Part shown: positions 32,501 to 40,049 of the stretch, in pieces | Numbering within the stretch: position 1 is the first letter of the stretch | Layout of the letters: each line of letters opens with the position of its first letter | Source of the DNA: Haematococcus lacustris | Taxonomy: Eukaryota; Chlorophyta; Chlorophyceae; Chlamydomonadales; Haematococcaceae | Length of the DNA stretch: 64,000 nucleotides | Reading direction: 5' to 3' | Assembly: GCA_030144725.1 (NCBI GenBank) | Contig: JASKMD010000024.1 | Span: 7,808,932 to 7,872,931 of the forward strand | Notes under the pieces: model-generated | Databases searched by the model: none | What the model was told of the DNA's origin: nothing | What the model saw: the letters and a program-made list of their open reading frames with translations, nothing else | Translations under genes and position numbers: made by a program

Positions 32501-34837
32501 GGCAATTGCGAAACCTTCCTCCAACTGCACCCCCACATGACCGCCCCCGCGATGAGCCTCAGCACGGGGGAGCCCATTATGCCACGGCACGACTTAGTGC
32601 AACACGTAACGGTCCACGACGAGTCGGGTCGCACAGTTGGCCTCCTGACAAAAGACCAGCACCAACATCTACACGCTTGGTTACAACACACACCACACAC
32701 ACGCAACCTGGCCACAGAGGCAGTGGCCCTACTAAGGAGACAGGACGCACAGAGCAGCCACCACCCCATGAGAGGGGCACAAGACAAAGCCCTTAACACC
32801 CTACACACCACACGAAGCTTTCCAAGCACCGTGCAAAGATGGGCTGATCCACTCACAGTTAGACCAGAAACCACCACCTATTGGAGCCCTGACACCAACG
32901 ACACGGCCTTTGGGGCACACCACAACTGCCTACTGGTTCGCCACACTGGCTTATCCACATGGAACGTACCGGCAGATGATGCAGTGGCACTGAAATGCAT
33001 TAACCATGCTATACATTCAGCTACTCAAGAGGAGGCCATGGCAACCATCATGCTGATCCCTGGGAAAAAGGGCATCTCCTACCCTAAACACATTAACACC
33101 CTGCGGCGGTACCCTGAGTACTGCCAGCACCTGGCTAGCATACCCCCCACCAAGACCAGATGCCCCAAGCCAGGCAAGCACGCCAAACTCCACATCTACG
33201 TCATTTGGAATGCAGCAGGACAACAACTCGTCACCAAAGGCAACCCCCAAGGTTGGCTGGCAAGCACTGCCACTGCCCTCCACCCTCAACGAGACACACA
33301 CCCAATCCGCAACAGACCAACGAATCAAAGCCAGCCAGCCACACCCCCTAGCGGTCACAAACAACATATGCGCTTGCCGCTGGACAGGGACCTCCCCACC
33401 TCGGGGCACCAACGCAGCCACGAACAACTCACGCACCATTCCACGACGCAGCCACGGATGGCCATCACCGAATGGGCCACGATCGCGTACACGGACGGCA
33501 GCTGCATTAAGACCTCGGGGGCAGCTCCGGAGAGCGTCGGGGCGGGGGTCTATATCCCGGAGAACAACGTCCTCATCACAGCCGCCCTAAACGACCCAGA
33601 AAGCAAAACCATTAACAGGGCGGAACTCACGGCGATACACGCGGCACTCGAAGCGGGGGCCAAACGTATCGCCACCGATAGCCTTTGCTCCCTCTACCAG
33701 ATCCGCAGAGCCCTCGCTAACCCGATGTCGCTCATCACCCACAGACACAACGACATCCTGACCGCTATCGCCACCTTCATCATCGACAGCCCCGCCACGA
33801 TCCACTTCTACAAAGTCAGGGCCCACTCGGGCATCATCGGCAACGAAGGCGCCGATGCCCTCGCCAAGTATGCGGCGCTACACCCAGAGCTCGCCAACAC
33901 CCCGGCCTACAGCCCGACCACACGGAATGAGACGAAGAACTGGCTCAGCAACGAAACCGACGGCGAATCCCCCGCCCCATTGCCGGATTGCCGCCAAAGC
34001 GTGCGGGCACACATGCACCGCAAACACAAGTTGGGCCTTGCCAATCAAGACAGTATCTACTACCAGATGACTCAGGAGATCACCAAAGCCGCGGCGAAAG
34101 GAGCAGGCGAAAGAGTGATGATCGACACGAACATCTCCACCCACGCGCAACGCACTGCCCTACTCTATCGTACCGGAGGGCTATACCGATGCCCGCTCTG
34201 CGGGGAGGCGGATAGCGCCACTCACCTCCTCTCGGGCTGCAGCGAGACACTACCGATGGTGCAAGAAAGGCACAACGGGGCGGGCCGCCTCATCACTAAA
34301 GCTATAAGCAAGGGAACCCTAGGCGGGTACATCAGCTTTGCGGACACCGGCAGCTGGGAGAAGGGCGCTAAGGAAAGCCTGGACCTCCCGAGCGACACGC
34401 TACACACAACACTCCAAACACTCGGACTGAAACCAGAAGATACTAAATACACCACTAGGCCGGATATTCTCATGGTGCTCCCTCATAAGAAGGCAAGCAA
34501 GGACGGCAAGGACACCAAGCGGGTCTGTATCATAGAAATCAAATACTGCTCGGACTCACGGTGGACGGACCAATTAAACAAGGCACTCACTCAACACACC
34601 CACTTAGCCGAGACCATACGCAAGGAAGACCATATGGTCGCTATCATACCAATCCTACTAGGCATAGGGGGCATAACCTACGAAGCGCACACACGGCAAC
34701 ACCTCCTAACCCTCGGGATCACACAAGCCAACACTACCAAGCTGCTCAACAAGTTAACTAGGCACGCTATGGAGGCAGCCCACTCTATTGCAAAGACAAG
34801 CTACAGACTCAGGGCTACCAAAGGGGGGGGAGGGTAG
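23564..34837 (+). CDS. LINE polyprotein: 2A site, two Josephin-like domains, APE, RT, PHD-like finger, RNase H, PD-(D/E)XK nuclease
   Basis: 3,757 codons, open throughout. Residues 21-38 (MRATLVLVLLSLVCTGSA) resemble a signal peptide. About ten 38-residue repeats (core AGALPRIRYRHAYNN) follow at about 295-660. A hydrophobic stretch precedes a 2A-like GDIEANPGP at 857-865. Two Josephin-like cysteine protease domains follow: Cys890 (NRNCQAHSLNN) with His992 (GHSMALRKLGGQWKLLDS), and Cys1079/1080 (QCCLVHALNMAMG) with a His near 1197. The AP endonuclease spans about 1429-1665 (LNVRSL, AGDINAT, SDHRPL). The reverse transcriptase has KAPGPDG near 2015 and YADD at 2253. A Cys/His PHD-like finger lies at 2826-2873, RNase H begins at YTDGS (Asp3311), and a CPLC...H...C finger is near 3543. 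A nuclease core D3634...E3658-I-K3660 is near the end. The ATG at 23564 and the Met at residue 21 are both plausible starts. Protease and 2A functions are inferred from motifs. Confidence 0.88.
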   Translation: MYIDNRTSEIVLKGHSKVLRMRATLVLVLLSLVCTGSAVTNPRRHADEGFASSDACSKVYGGMHSARQTWWRGGTNSTWQVGQPWVLLHVELGLDDRWSWDGPKPMADWAIPNPRLCWAIPAQSAHTHKATGLGAIPQHTSLGAKPQHTSLGAIPQHTSQGAIPQHTSLGAIPQHTSLGAIPQHTSLEVILQHTSLGAIPQCTTHGALPHYHLPDRPAASWHDQPANSQMQADHVDMHVDMVYGAPPHHHLPAPTAAAWNDQPARSQMQSTHVDMQTGMLQGALPHHHLPAQAVAAAHAGLLPRNRYPHAHNNKSESAQRCVQPTTLPGAATHAAHAGALPRIRYRHAYNNTAESVQRCVQPMTLPGAAMHAAHAGALPRIRYRHAYNNTAESVQRCVKPTTLPGAARHAAHAGALPRIRYRHAYNNMAESVQRCVQPMTLPGAAMHAAHAGALPRIRYRHAYNNKSESAQRCVQPMTLPGAAMHAAHAGALPRIRYRHAYNNTAESVQRCVQPMTLPGAAMHAAHAGALPRIRYRHAYNNKSESAQRCAQPMTLPGAAMHAAHAGALPRIRYRHAYNNTAESVQRCVQPMTLPGAAMHAAHAGALPRIRYRHAYNNTAESVQRCVQPMTLPGAAMHAAHAGALPRIRYRHAYNNKAEDGQLHQRVRGGTPRHIQTADTIDTSTMPSYDHGHETLSWMTHIAIAIASIALMRGYPPTPPPPAITPSQSRACLRRHLKKIRRWRAISVGSAYTLYLYLDGSVERHTALMHLSTALTTWQSHGHYTSNPESTSILVHQYNATLQRYTIHKLRINRMPDLPTRMGIPALLTKLAHCLGVMSPCYSAIYLLYIGWLLLAGGDIEANPGPSHYEEHHPEVNPNPRFFEAQVNRNCQAHSLNNAAGKPWVKPEDLHNFWITWQKTLHDEGDKKAWHTARGDGGAFSDEVIHLYLRYKYGLTIKSVAQLRTTDDWNDDNFDTIAIEYATLNFLCKTNGHSMALRKLGGQWKLLDSDSSSKSAIAICELSHSYTNHFHEVFVIAPDPAATPAQTMATSRQGIRHIISHKEDNQTPPHCYMETQYKQCCLVHALNMAMGNPMIRPEDVITHCKALDTHIQELANQARQEQRLIPLRSSLPHIYEESGNFTISTINHYLYHHHKDLHLCPPTTTTYNNNITPELLTTLTGKTDSYTNTAAILITHNHATTIRHINNAWHWLDSERGHPRRLDTPEDWLQLHGMLVQIKKGDAADTNLIHPLCWLADPTRRATTEQLEQHLRTTHIDLTTQDLGTQPAHTPRTDRPLPTAQPASYKRILTATADTHPTDKQARPRLRQVAPTVTLPTLQDRSSSSKRPTSSGTIVDKKRTKPRAQTKDSHTQTLMYRYLNTAPTPPPAAIPTTPPPPTDNLRYPTEHPGPHPQHSTLPTRQPQPTHNRQHITLTTLNVRSLHRSRNDVLNLVHQHSPDILILTETMTQPRSNNPGSGWLKRVMPDYTTHRHRGHSEVLIGIKHNLAIQMQATMLSPSIDAEVNARCVILTLNQHQCEQLTIIATYWPSGSNGEALSLREKMQEHIRTATGHLPGSLILAGDINATMKTEDRSEHTEYTQDSMMRGFATEMQLKEADPGDRAWTYQQPHCDSRIDAILTRDARHGPEHRTHVDTNAYLSDHRPLTAALNTARLGIDLAAPHKPPKHSYTILTTPVTNKDREAYRLAVQQPSSGVPQLHAELTAFLAPIYTEATHHLATLDKTNPQQPQRLTSVAGRPAREAVDTAATMLTHLLQTCRTAALKTCNTKTLTRGGQHYQRRTMCRIRQALGKKLKTTRELSRKARVFFKQNNVHPTIDELVPETDTTNAETREAVQARQGEDPTENHVQAALARLTNSYRDQIHQLDDDDSALAIAQARARMQQLISTQPKKANKRILRPSRTDHKGLQALADPDTKTICTAPADLNRIITAAYGQKLSAPTPKTGHYITTQTRNYPWARAKADDAFALHACQNIHWLHTAIMDKAGFQECLSRLAGGKAPGPDGVENEIIKMMPWEIRDTIHQLFIIMWATGCTPTTWKTSDTCLLYKDKGQETDLNAYRPVGLANTVYKLWTSLITKTLSEYAEANGMLSKNQAGFRTHRNTTQQLQMLVMALEDAKLAKADIYALLVDFTSAFNTTCQDKLLWIMHDLGFPTDATDAVKDLYTGATTRFKTPYGHTDPVPVNRGTIQGDSLSPFLFLIYIEPLLRWLQVGARGYKFKSATADSGVRATVSSIDYADDIAILCNTLRNLRCQADKLSAFSDWGHLIISHSKTLATAALHHSVETGMCSNAAEADKRASQQLRTVSLQGKPVTYHRPTSPFTYLGVLITMTLDWKPQHTAMITQLRQKLERLRRSFASARQAIHIIRTAVIPSLAYSFCAVPCTPGDLELYDRSINQCVKLKLRLPLGTPNAIIREDAGKLGIGISSTAQEYHARNTTALTHSLQSTDAAHAHISRSMLHKQITWLSTQASTQGHRILTLLHHTLRARQLVYASISGLSATEEGLPLYHEECQTLGRLITQTSSSQAHDVVSASITCLKSLGITHASELSCKGSTHIITGNMLTSKYGKKVKQKHIIALNKLAAMAAQPSCPDATATRAIRDSRNTSLDLPPDQRKITPWAAGLTELAPTPAVPDTRARYMDMKAYAVMHATQPATADRAAAAVHEAIRTSSRLLKREQRATKSAPTKPNPPKAGTKRNNEGRQTQTIPQDIVRIVGLDLPGLSSWKVDKACRCKSKNLGCILGAMYGHQEAITSIDGWQWDGINKENYYKVHWKPTVIDRWALPLCAEEGYTPTHIETISREEAKDVCTCELCWLPRGDSPTCHNCKRAYHPACLDEAHLSGHKEPGYWLCPICKFGSNDFKTTMRQSAHSDLIRVHWHPTLEPAPLITAHLDYMAKRNDYDEENRQIQEARHARPDAHLPAHTRQGLPDPHTWLPRCNNLHSKATFHTYPINPQTDIVGTGNCETFLQLHPHMTAPAMSLSTGEPIMPRHDLVQHVTVHDESGRTVGLLTKDQHQHLHAWLQHTPHTRNLATEAVALLRRQDAQSSHHPMRGAQDKALNTLHTTRSFPSTVQRWADPLTVRPETTTYWSPDTNDTAFGAHHNCLLVRHTGLSTWNVPADDAVALKCINHAIHSATQEEAMATIMLIPGKKGISYPKHINTLRRYPEYCQHLASIPPTKTRCPKPGKHAKLHIYVIWNAAGQQLVTKGNPQGWLASTATALHPQRDTHPIRNRPTNQSQPATPPSGHKQHMRLPLDRDLPTSGHQRSHEQLTHHSTTQPRMAITEWATIAYTDGSCIKTSGAAPESVGAGVYIPENNVLITAALNDPESKTINRAELTAIHAALEAGAKRIATDSLCSLYQIRRALANPMSLITHRHNDILTAIATFIIDSPATIHFYKVRAHSGIIGNEGADALAKYAALHPELANTPAYSPTTRNETKNWLSNETDGESPAPLPDCRQSVRAHMHRKHKLGLANQDSIYYQMTQEITKAAAKGAGERVMIDTNISTHAQRTALLYRTGGLYRCPLCGEADSATHLLSGCSETLPMVQERHNGAGRLITKAISKGTLGGYISFADTGSWEKGAKESLDLPSDTLHTTLQTLGLKPEDTKYTTRPDILMVLPHKKASKDGKDTKRVCIIEIKYCSDSRWTDQLNKALTQHTHLAETIRKEDHMVAIIPILLGIGGITYEAHTRQHLLTLGITQANTTKLLNKLTRHAMEAAHSIAKTSYRLRATKGGGG
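23990..24175 (+). repeat. In-frame repeats of about 30 bp in the LINE ORF
   Basis: Units reading AGGGGCTATACCCCAACACA repeat six or seven times and encode LGAIPQHTS-like peptides. They lie in frame near the N-terminus of the LINE polyprotein, before the longer 114-bp repeats. Confidence 0.85.
24445..25545 (+). repeat. 114-bp in-frame minisatellite in the LINE ORF
   Basis: About ten tandem units of 38 codons (core HAAHAGALPRIRYRHAYNN, then NTAESVQRC or NKSESAQRC). The first and last units are diverged. Length is kept a multiple of three, so the reading frame survives copy-number change. Two alternating unit types (TAESV and KSESA) suggest higher-order duplication. Confidence 0.93.
26132..26158 (+). 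other. 2A-like ribosome-skipping motif in the LINE ORF
   Basis: The codons spell GDIEANPGP, matching the 2A consensus D-(V/I)-E-x-N-P-G-P, and follow a hydrophobic segment (YLLYIGWLLLAG). At such sites the ribosome omits the Gly-Pro bond, releasing the upstream protein and continuing. This would split an N-terminal repeat protein of about 864 residues from the protease-endonuclease-RT part. 2A motifs are known in some other non-LTR retrotransposons. Confidence 0.85.
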
Positions 34838-34911
34838 GGGGGATGCCTCTTCTTTGGCTGGATGGTGGGAGCAGGCCGCGCCCCAGGCGGTAGCTCCTCC
34901 CTTAATGCACG

Positions 34912-34946
34912 CCGGTGAATACCGGAGTAGTCTTCTTCTTCTTCTT
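34912..34946 (+). promoter_or_regulatory. LINE copy 1 3'-terminal hairpin and TTC tail
   Basis: The stem CCGGT/ACCGG with loop GAAT is followed by AGTAG and TCTTCTTC repeats up to the target-site duplication. The other two copies carry the same structure (13620-13633 and 51157-51169), with a compensatory base-pair change in one. This is the expected place for recognition of the RNA by the element's reverse transcriptase. Confidence 0.75.
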
Positions 34947-34960
34947 CCTACCTACCTTTT

Positions 34961-36900
34961 GGCTGCTTGCTATGACTGCTGCTGGGAAGGGGGTGGGAGT
35001 GGAGGATTGAAGACGGGGAGGGAGGGTAGCTGTGGAAGGCGGGAGGCAGGGAGGCGGGGAGGCGGGAGGCAGGGAGGCGGGAGGCGGGGAGGCGGGAGGC
35101 TCAGTTGGGTTTAAATGGGCGGGGTGGCTTGAAGGCGGGGTGGGTTGGGTTAGGGGCATGGGTTGGGTTGGGTAGGGGCCTGGGTTGGGTTGTGTAGGGG
35201 CATGGGTTGGGGGCATGGGCGGGGGTCGGGGCGGGAGAGGGAGCGGGGGCCGGGGAGGATAAATTGGGAGGGGGTGGTTGTGTAGGGAAAATGGAGGGGA
35301 GGTGCCCATCAGACCTGCAACTAAGGGGCGTGCACGTGAGGTAGGGTGACCAGGCTGTGCACTGTGTTAGCTATCACCGCGGCCTCACCTTTGTGGTCCT
35401 CCTGGCCTCCTACCTGCTCACCCCTGGCAACATATCCCATGCGCCAGTGGGTTGGGGCTGTGGTGGGGTGTGTAGTTGTGTGTAGGGAAGGGAAGGTGGG
35501 GTGAGGAGGGGGCTGCGATGCCACGTCAATCGAAGGGTGGGAGAGGGGAAGGGTAGGCTTGACAAGCATGGGAGAGAGGGAGAGGGGGAAGGGAGGGGGG
35601 GGTGGTGGTGGTGGTAGTGGCAAGAGGGTGGATGGGGCGGGCTTTCTCTTGGTTGCTGGGATGTCAGGGGAGAGGTGACGGGGAGGGTGGAAGTGGGGGT
35701 GGGGAGAGGTGGATGTGGAGGGACGACCAGCTTGGCGATGGTGGTGGGCGCGGGAAAGGGGAGGAAAAGGGGAAGGGTGTGATGATCAATCCTGCAGCGG
35801 GACAAGGGGCATGCTAGCGGTTAGGGTAGGTATAGGGTGCCACATACCTGCACTCACCTTTTGCTTGGGTGGGGTGTATATATGTGTAGATGGTGAGGGT
35901 GAGGAGGCGGAGGGGGAGGAAGGCTGCTGCTGTTGCTGGAGGGGGTAATAGGACCCAGAGGAGGACGGGATGATGGAGAAGCGGGGGAAAGGAGGTAGAG
36001 GAGGAAGTGGAGGGAAGGGAAGGGGAGGTCCATGGGGAGGGCGAGAGAAGTGGGGAAGAATGGCGGGAGGGCATTAATAGTCTCAGGTGTAGGCGCGCAA
36101 GACCTGCGGCAACGGTGTGACGATTTGTCATCAGAAGCAAACATTGGACATGGGTACTGGATGCACTCACCAATAGAGTAGGGAGATGTAGAGCTGGCAG
36201 ATGGAGGGGCAGGTGTAGCAGCCCTCCATTACAACCCACTCACCGCTAACGCCGTGCTGCTCCATGCTGCGCCATGTTGGCTCCCTGTTGGCTCTTACCT
36301 TGGAGTGGAGTTGGCTCTTACCTTGGAGTGGTGTTGTTAGTGGTGGGGGTGGAAGAGCCAGGGTAGGGTTGAGCGTTAAGGGTGGGGTGGGCTCTCTTCT
36401 GTCTGCTGGGGTAAGGGAGGGGGCTGGGATGCCAGGGGGGAGGTGACGGGGAGGGGGGAAGCAGGGGTTGGGGAGAGGTGAAAGTGGTGAAACTGCCAGG
36501 GTGAGGGTGAGGGTGAGGTTGAGGGAGGGGGGGAATGTAATGTCAAACTGGGAGGGGGTGGTTGTATAGTGTAGAGGGAAGGGGAGGTGCCCATTACACC
36601 TGCAATCAGCCAGGGGGAAGGGAAAGGAGAGGAAGGGAGGGAGGAGGGGAGGGAGGGAGGGAGGGAGTAGGTCGGGAGGGAGGTAGGTAGGGGGGGAGGG
36701 AGGGAGGGAGGCTGCGAGGTAGGCTGCAAGGTACGGTAGGCTGCGAGGTAGGCTGCAAGGTACGGTAGGGAGTATGTCAAGGCATGAGCGACGACGGACT
36801 TGGAGGTGGTGGTGGCAAAGGGAAGAGGCAAGACCATTAATCCTACAGCAGCACAAAAGGCACGCCAGTGGTTAAGCTAAGTAGAGGGAGCCACATACCT
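34961..36900. repeat. Inner left arm: purine-rich repeat block with splice-like modules
   Basis: Read on the minus strand this is C/T-rich sequence punctuated by acceptor-like (TGCAGG) and donor-like (GGTGAGTGG) sites. The module at about 36230-36315 encodes KVRANREPTW...MEQHGV.GEW in one frame, matching modules in the right arm. The long Pro/Ser/Leu frames are by-products of composition. I cannot tell whether this is a host gene, a captured gene or non-coding repeat. Confidence 0.5.
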
Positions 36901-37779
36901 GCACAGGGATAGCCACTCACCTTGACAACTTCGCATGGTTTGCATGGATGACGGCGCGGCTTGCTCGTAGTGTGTCGCTGCGTTGCTAGGCTGGCTACGT
37001 TGGCTTCTTGCGTGGCTGCGACTTTGCGAGGTTGTGTAGCTGTGTCGCGATGCTTGCCCTCAATTCGTGTCGCCCTTCACGCCCTCAATTCTCCGGGCAT
37101 GACTGCGGGGCTGAGCTAGCTACGTAAATGGCTGTACGCCTAGCTTCGAGGTTGGCTGCGTTATGGAAATGGAAATGGAAATGGCTGCAACGCTAGCTGA
37201 AACTACCTTGTGTGTCTGAGCTAGCTAGCTAGCTGCGATGTGGCTGGGAGCGAGCTGAGCTTCGGGCATGACTGCGAGGCTGCGAGGCTGGTTGCAAGGC
37301 GCCTGGCTACCTAGATGCGGGACGCGAATTAGGGGCAGTGTGGCTGCGAGGCTGCTGAGTTTCTAGGCTGCTTATCCTCAAGGCTGACCTTCTAGCTGGC
37401 ACTAGCTGCGGCTACGTTCCTAGCAGGATCGAGGCTAGGTGACTACGCCGCGTACTGGGCGGATGTTAGTTTTTCATATTTCATGCCTAACATGCAAGCC
37501 GATCTGCCGTTCGTGCCGTTCGTGCCGCCCTTCACGCCCTCAATTCGGTAGCCCCTGCCCTCAATTCGGTAGCCAGGCTAGGTAGCCAGGCGGCCACTGA
37601 GCCAGCAGACCACGCAACATCGCCACATCGCAGCCAGGCAGCCACAGTCGGCCAGGCAGCCACATCTCACGTAGCGGCCAGCCTCCTAGCCAATCTCGCA
37701 ACCTGGAGATCCGTAGCCACGCGTTGCGCGATAACACACGGGCATTAACTCGCCACGCTTTGCGCGTAGCCAATGCGTT
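36901..37779. other. Spacer between the inverted-repeat arms
   Basis: Low-complexity GGCTGCGAGG- and CTAGCTAGCT-like sequence with repeated CACGCCCTCAATTC phrases (37078, 37530) and CCTCAATTCGGTAGCC (37560). No gene recognised. Confidence 0.4.
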
Positions 37780-38895
37780 GCGAGGTGATGCACCGTTTCA
37801 CATGCAGCGACCCATCTTTTTGCCTTTGACATGTACCCACCATCTCCGAGCCCATCTTCCCTGCCCCTTGTGCATCAAACTCGGTGAGTGCATCTTGTAC
37901 CCACCATTCATTGCTCCTCCTTTGACAACCTGTCACCTCCTTGCCGCAGGTCCACATCCCTTTACCCTCCTTCCCCTTTCACTCCCCTTCCTCCCCCCCT
38001 CCCCCGCACTTCCCTCCCTTACCCTCTCTCCCTCCCCCCCCCCCCTTTCATCACCCCGTACCCTCTCCATTGCAGCCCGTCCCACTACAAAGGTCAGACC
38101 AAGGTAGGAGCCAACGAGGATGAAGCATGGAGGAGCATGGAGGATCAGGGAGCAAGCGGTGAGTGGCCCCGCTCCTGAACCTAGCCTCCGTCATGCACCT
38201 AGCTTCCTTAGATGTTTTGCTAGCCTCACTGTAAGTACGCTCCTTGCTTGCTGCAGGTCTGACGCCTATACTCCTGCCCCCTGCCTCCTTCACCCTTCCC
38301 CACCAATCCCACTTCTTCCCACACCACCACCTCTAATAACACTACGCAACCTCCCGCATCACAAAGGTAAGACCAAGGTAAGAGCCAACAGGGAGCCAAC
38401 ATGGTGCGGCATGGAGCAACATGGCGTTAACGGTGAGTGGCTCGGCCTTGCCTCTCAGTGTCCATTATCACCCAGCCTAACCACTACCACACACTGTGTT
38501 CGCTGCAGGGCTGATGGTAAATCGTAATACCCAACCTTTCCCCTTCTCCTTTCTCTTCCCCCCATCCCCCACCCCACCCCACCCCACCCTCCTACTCCAC
38601 CCTCCTTTCCTACTTCCCCCCTCCCCCTCGCCTTTCACCCCCTGACATCGCAGCCACCTGCCATCCCTTCCCTACCCTTCCCATCAGCCAAGAGCATACC
38701 TTCACCAACATACCTTGGCACCGTGGCATCACTACCACCCCCTTCCCACCCCCCTCCACACACAAGCTCCCTCTTCCCCCTTCTTCCCTACCCTTTCGCT
38801 CCCTGGTTGCTGGTGGCTACCGGTAAGTGGCCAACACGCAGCGCCCAACCTGCAATCCCCACACCACCCCACCCAATCACCCCTCCCCACACCAC
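37780..38895 (+). repeat. Inner right arm: pyrimidine-rich block with repeated GEW modules
   Basis: Two modules (about 38098-38164 and 38378-38443) encode KVGANEDEAWRSMEDQG..GEW and KVRANREPTWCGMEQHG..GEW. Each ends in GGTGAGTGG and is followed 80-100 bases later by an acceptor-like CTGCAGG. This looks like a tandemly duplicated exon-intron unit separated by C/T-rich filler. It matches the left arm in opposite orientation. No known domain. Confidence 0.45.
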
Positions 38896-39125
38896 CCCGC
38901 CGGTGCCCCTGCTGCTGCTTCTACTGCCCCCCTGCTGCTGCCCCTGCTGTTGTTCTGCTGCTGCCGCCCCCCTGCCCCCCTGCTGCTGCAGCCCCCCTGC
39001 CCCCCTACTCCTGCTGCTGCTGCTGCCCCCCCACTGCTGGTGCAACCCCCCTGCTGCTGCTGCTGCAGCCCCCCTGCCCCCCTGCTGCTGCAGCCCCCCT
39101 GCCCCCCTACTCCTGCTGCTGCTGC
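38896..39125. repeat. CTG/CCCCCCTG array (right arm)
   Basis: CTGCTGCTG runs alternate with CCCCCCTGCCCCCCT. It is the inverted counterpart of 22837-23170 and directly abuts the CCAGTACTGG array. Confidence 0.9.
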
Positions 39126-39541
39126 CAGCCAGCCAGCCAGCCAGCCAGTACTTGTCACAGCCAGCTAGTACTGGTCACAGCCAGCCAGTACTAGTCACAG
39201 CCAGCCAGTACTGGTCACAGCCAGCTAGTACTGGTCACAGCCAGCCAGCCAGTACTGGTCACAGCCAGCCAGTACTGGTCACAGCCAGCCAGCCGGTACT
39301 GGTCACAGCCAGCCAGTACTGGTCACAGCCAGCCAGCCAGTACTGGTCACAGCCAGCCAGCCAGTACTGGTCACAGCCAGCCAGCCAGTACTGGTCACAG
39401 CCAGCCAGTACTGGTCACAGCCAGCCAGTACTGGTCACAGCCAGCCAGTACTGGTCACAGCCAGCTAGTACTGGTCACAGCCAGCCAGTACTGGTCACAG
39501 CCAGCCAGTACTGGTCACAGCCAGCCAGCCAGTACTGGTCA
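39126..39541. repeat. CCAGTACTGG array (right arm)
   Basis: About twenty units of CAGCCAGCCAGTACTGGTCA with periods of about 18 or 22 bases, complementary in arrangement to 21905-22836. Beyond 39541 a few decayed CCAGCCAGTGCTGGTTG units continue to about 39640. Confidence 0.95.
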
Positions 39542-39755
39542 GCCTGATTGTTAGTCAGTGTTGGTTGCCAGCCAGTGCTGGTTGCCAGCCAGTGTTGGTT
39601 GCCAGCCAGTGCTGTGTGTTATGCCAGCCAGTAATGTGTGTCATGCATTGTAGTCATTGAGTACAGTAGAGCATTGCATGTAAGTTGACTCTGTGTCACT
39701 TTACAGGGGCTGGAGCATGGACGAGTTCCTTCATTACATCAAGGTCGTTGGTCCC

Positions 39756-40045
39756 TATTTATAAGAGGGCATTGACTTAGGACAACCAGCCCATGAGGTT
39801 GTGGAGGGGGTTGGTTGTACGGCGCTGTATACTATGTAACATTGTGAATATAGAATGTTGTCCTCATGGTGATATGTACTCAGTATACCTTGCAACATCT
39901 GCAGCTCAGTATCACGTGTAAGTACATCCAACGGCTCTATCCCAACGTGTAATAATCTCCAGCTTGGTAACCGTTTCCGAGCAAGCCCCTTCCTTCAGCC
40001 CTTTACCCAGCCCTTCAGCACTTGAGGGGGTCACACAGCTACCCC
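39756..40045. other. Unassigned spacer
   Basis: No gene recognised. AT content is higher than in the adjacent arrays. Confidence 0.3.
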
Positions 40046-40049
40046 AGCC

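Larger units (their letters stand above)
23457..34946 (+). mobile_element. Full-length Dualen/RandI-like LINE (copy 1) with 14-bp target-site duplication
   Basis: The element is flanked by identical CCTACCTACCTTTT at 23443-23456 and 34947-34960. It starts with a short 5' untranslated region holding a perfect hairpin (CGGTTG/CAACCG, 23464-23479), carries one giant ORF, and ends with the hairpin CCGGT-GAAT-ACCGG (34912-34925) followed by a (TTC)n tail. Having both ends, a clean duplication and an uninterrupted 3,757-codon frame implies recent insertion. It sits inside a CAG-rich tract of the left arm of the inverted repeat. The combination of an AP-type endonuclease with a C-terminal PD-(D/E)XK-like nuclease is the hallmark of the Dualen/RandI group first described in Chlamydomonas. 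Confidence 0.93.
21850..39755. repeat. Large inverted repeat, left arm about 21850-36900, right arm about 37780-39755
   Basis: The outer ends match as complements: GGGGCTGGAGC followed by TGGACGA and CCTTCATTACA at 39707-39750 and, reversed, at 21860-21895. Moving inward both arms hold a CCAGTACTGG array, then CTG/CAG tracts, then pyrimidine-rich sequence with repeated modules (AGAGCCAACAGGGAGCCAAC, CATGGAGCA, GGTGAGTGG). The left arm is interrupted by the 11.5-kb LINE. The spacer is about 0.9 kb. The arms are similar in order but diverged, so this is an old inverted duplication or two copies of one repeat family in opposite orientation. Confidence 0.7.

Noticed and set aside
36167..36856. 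229-codon Pro/Leu/Ser ORF on the minus strand
   Set aside because: Its content follows purine-strand low complexity (GGGAGG repeats); only the short GEW module is shared with other loci.
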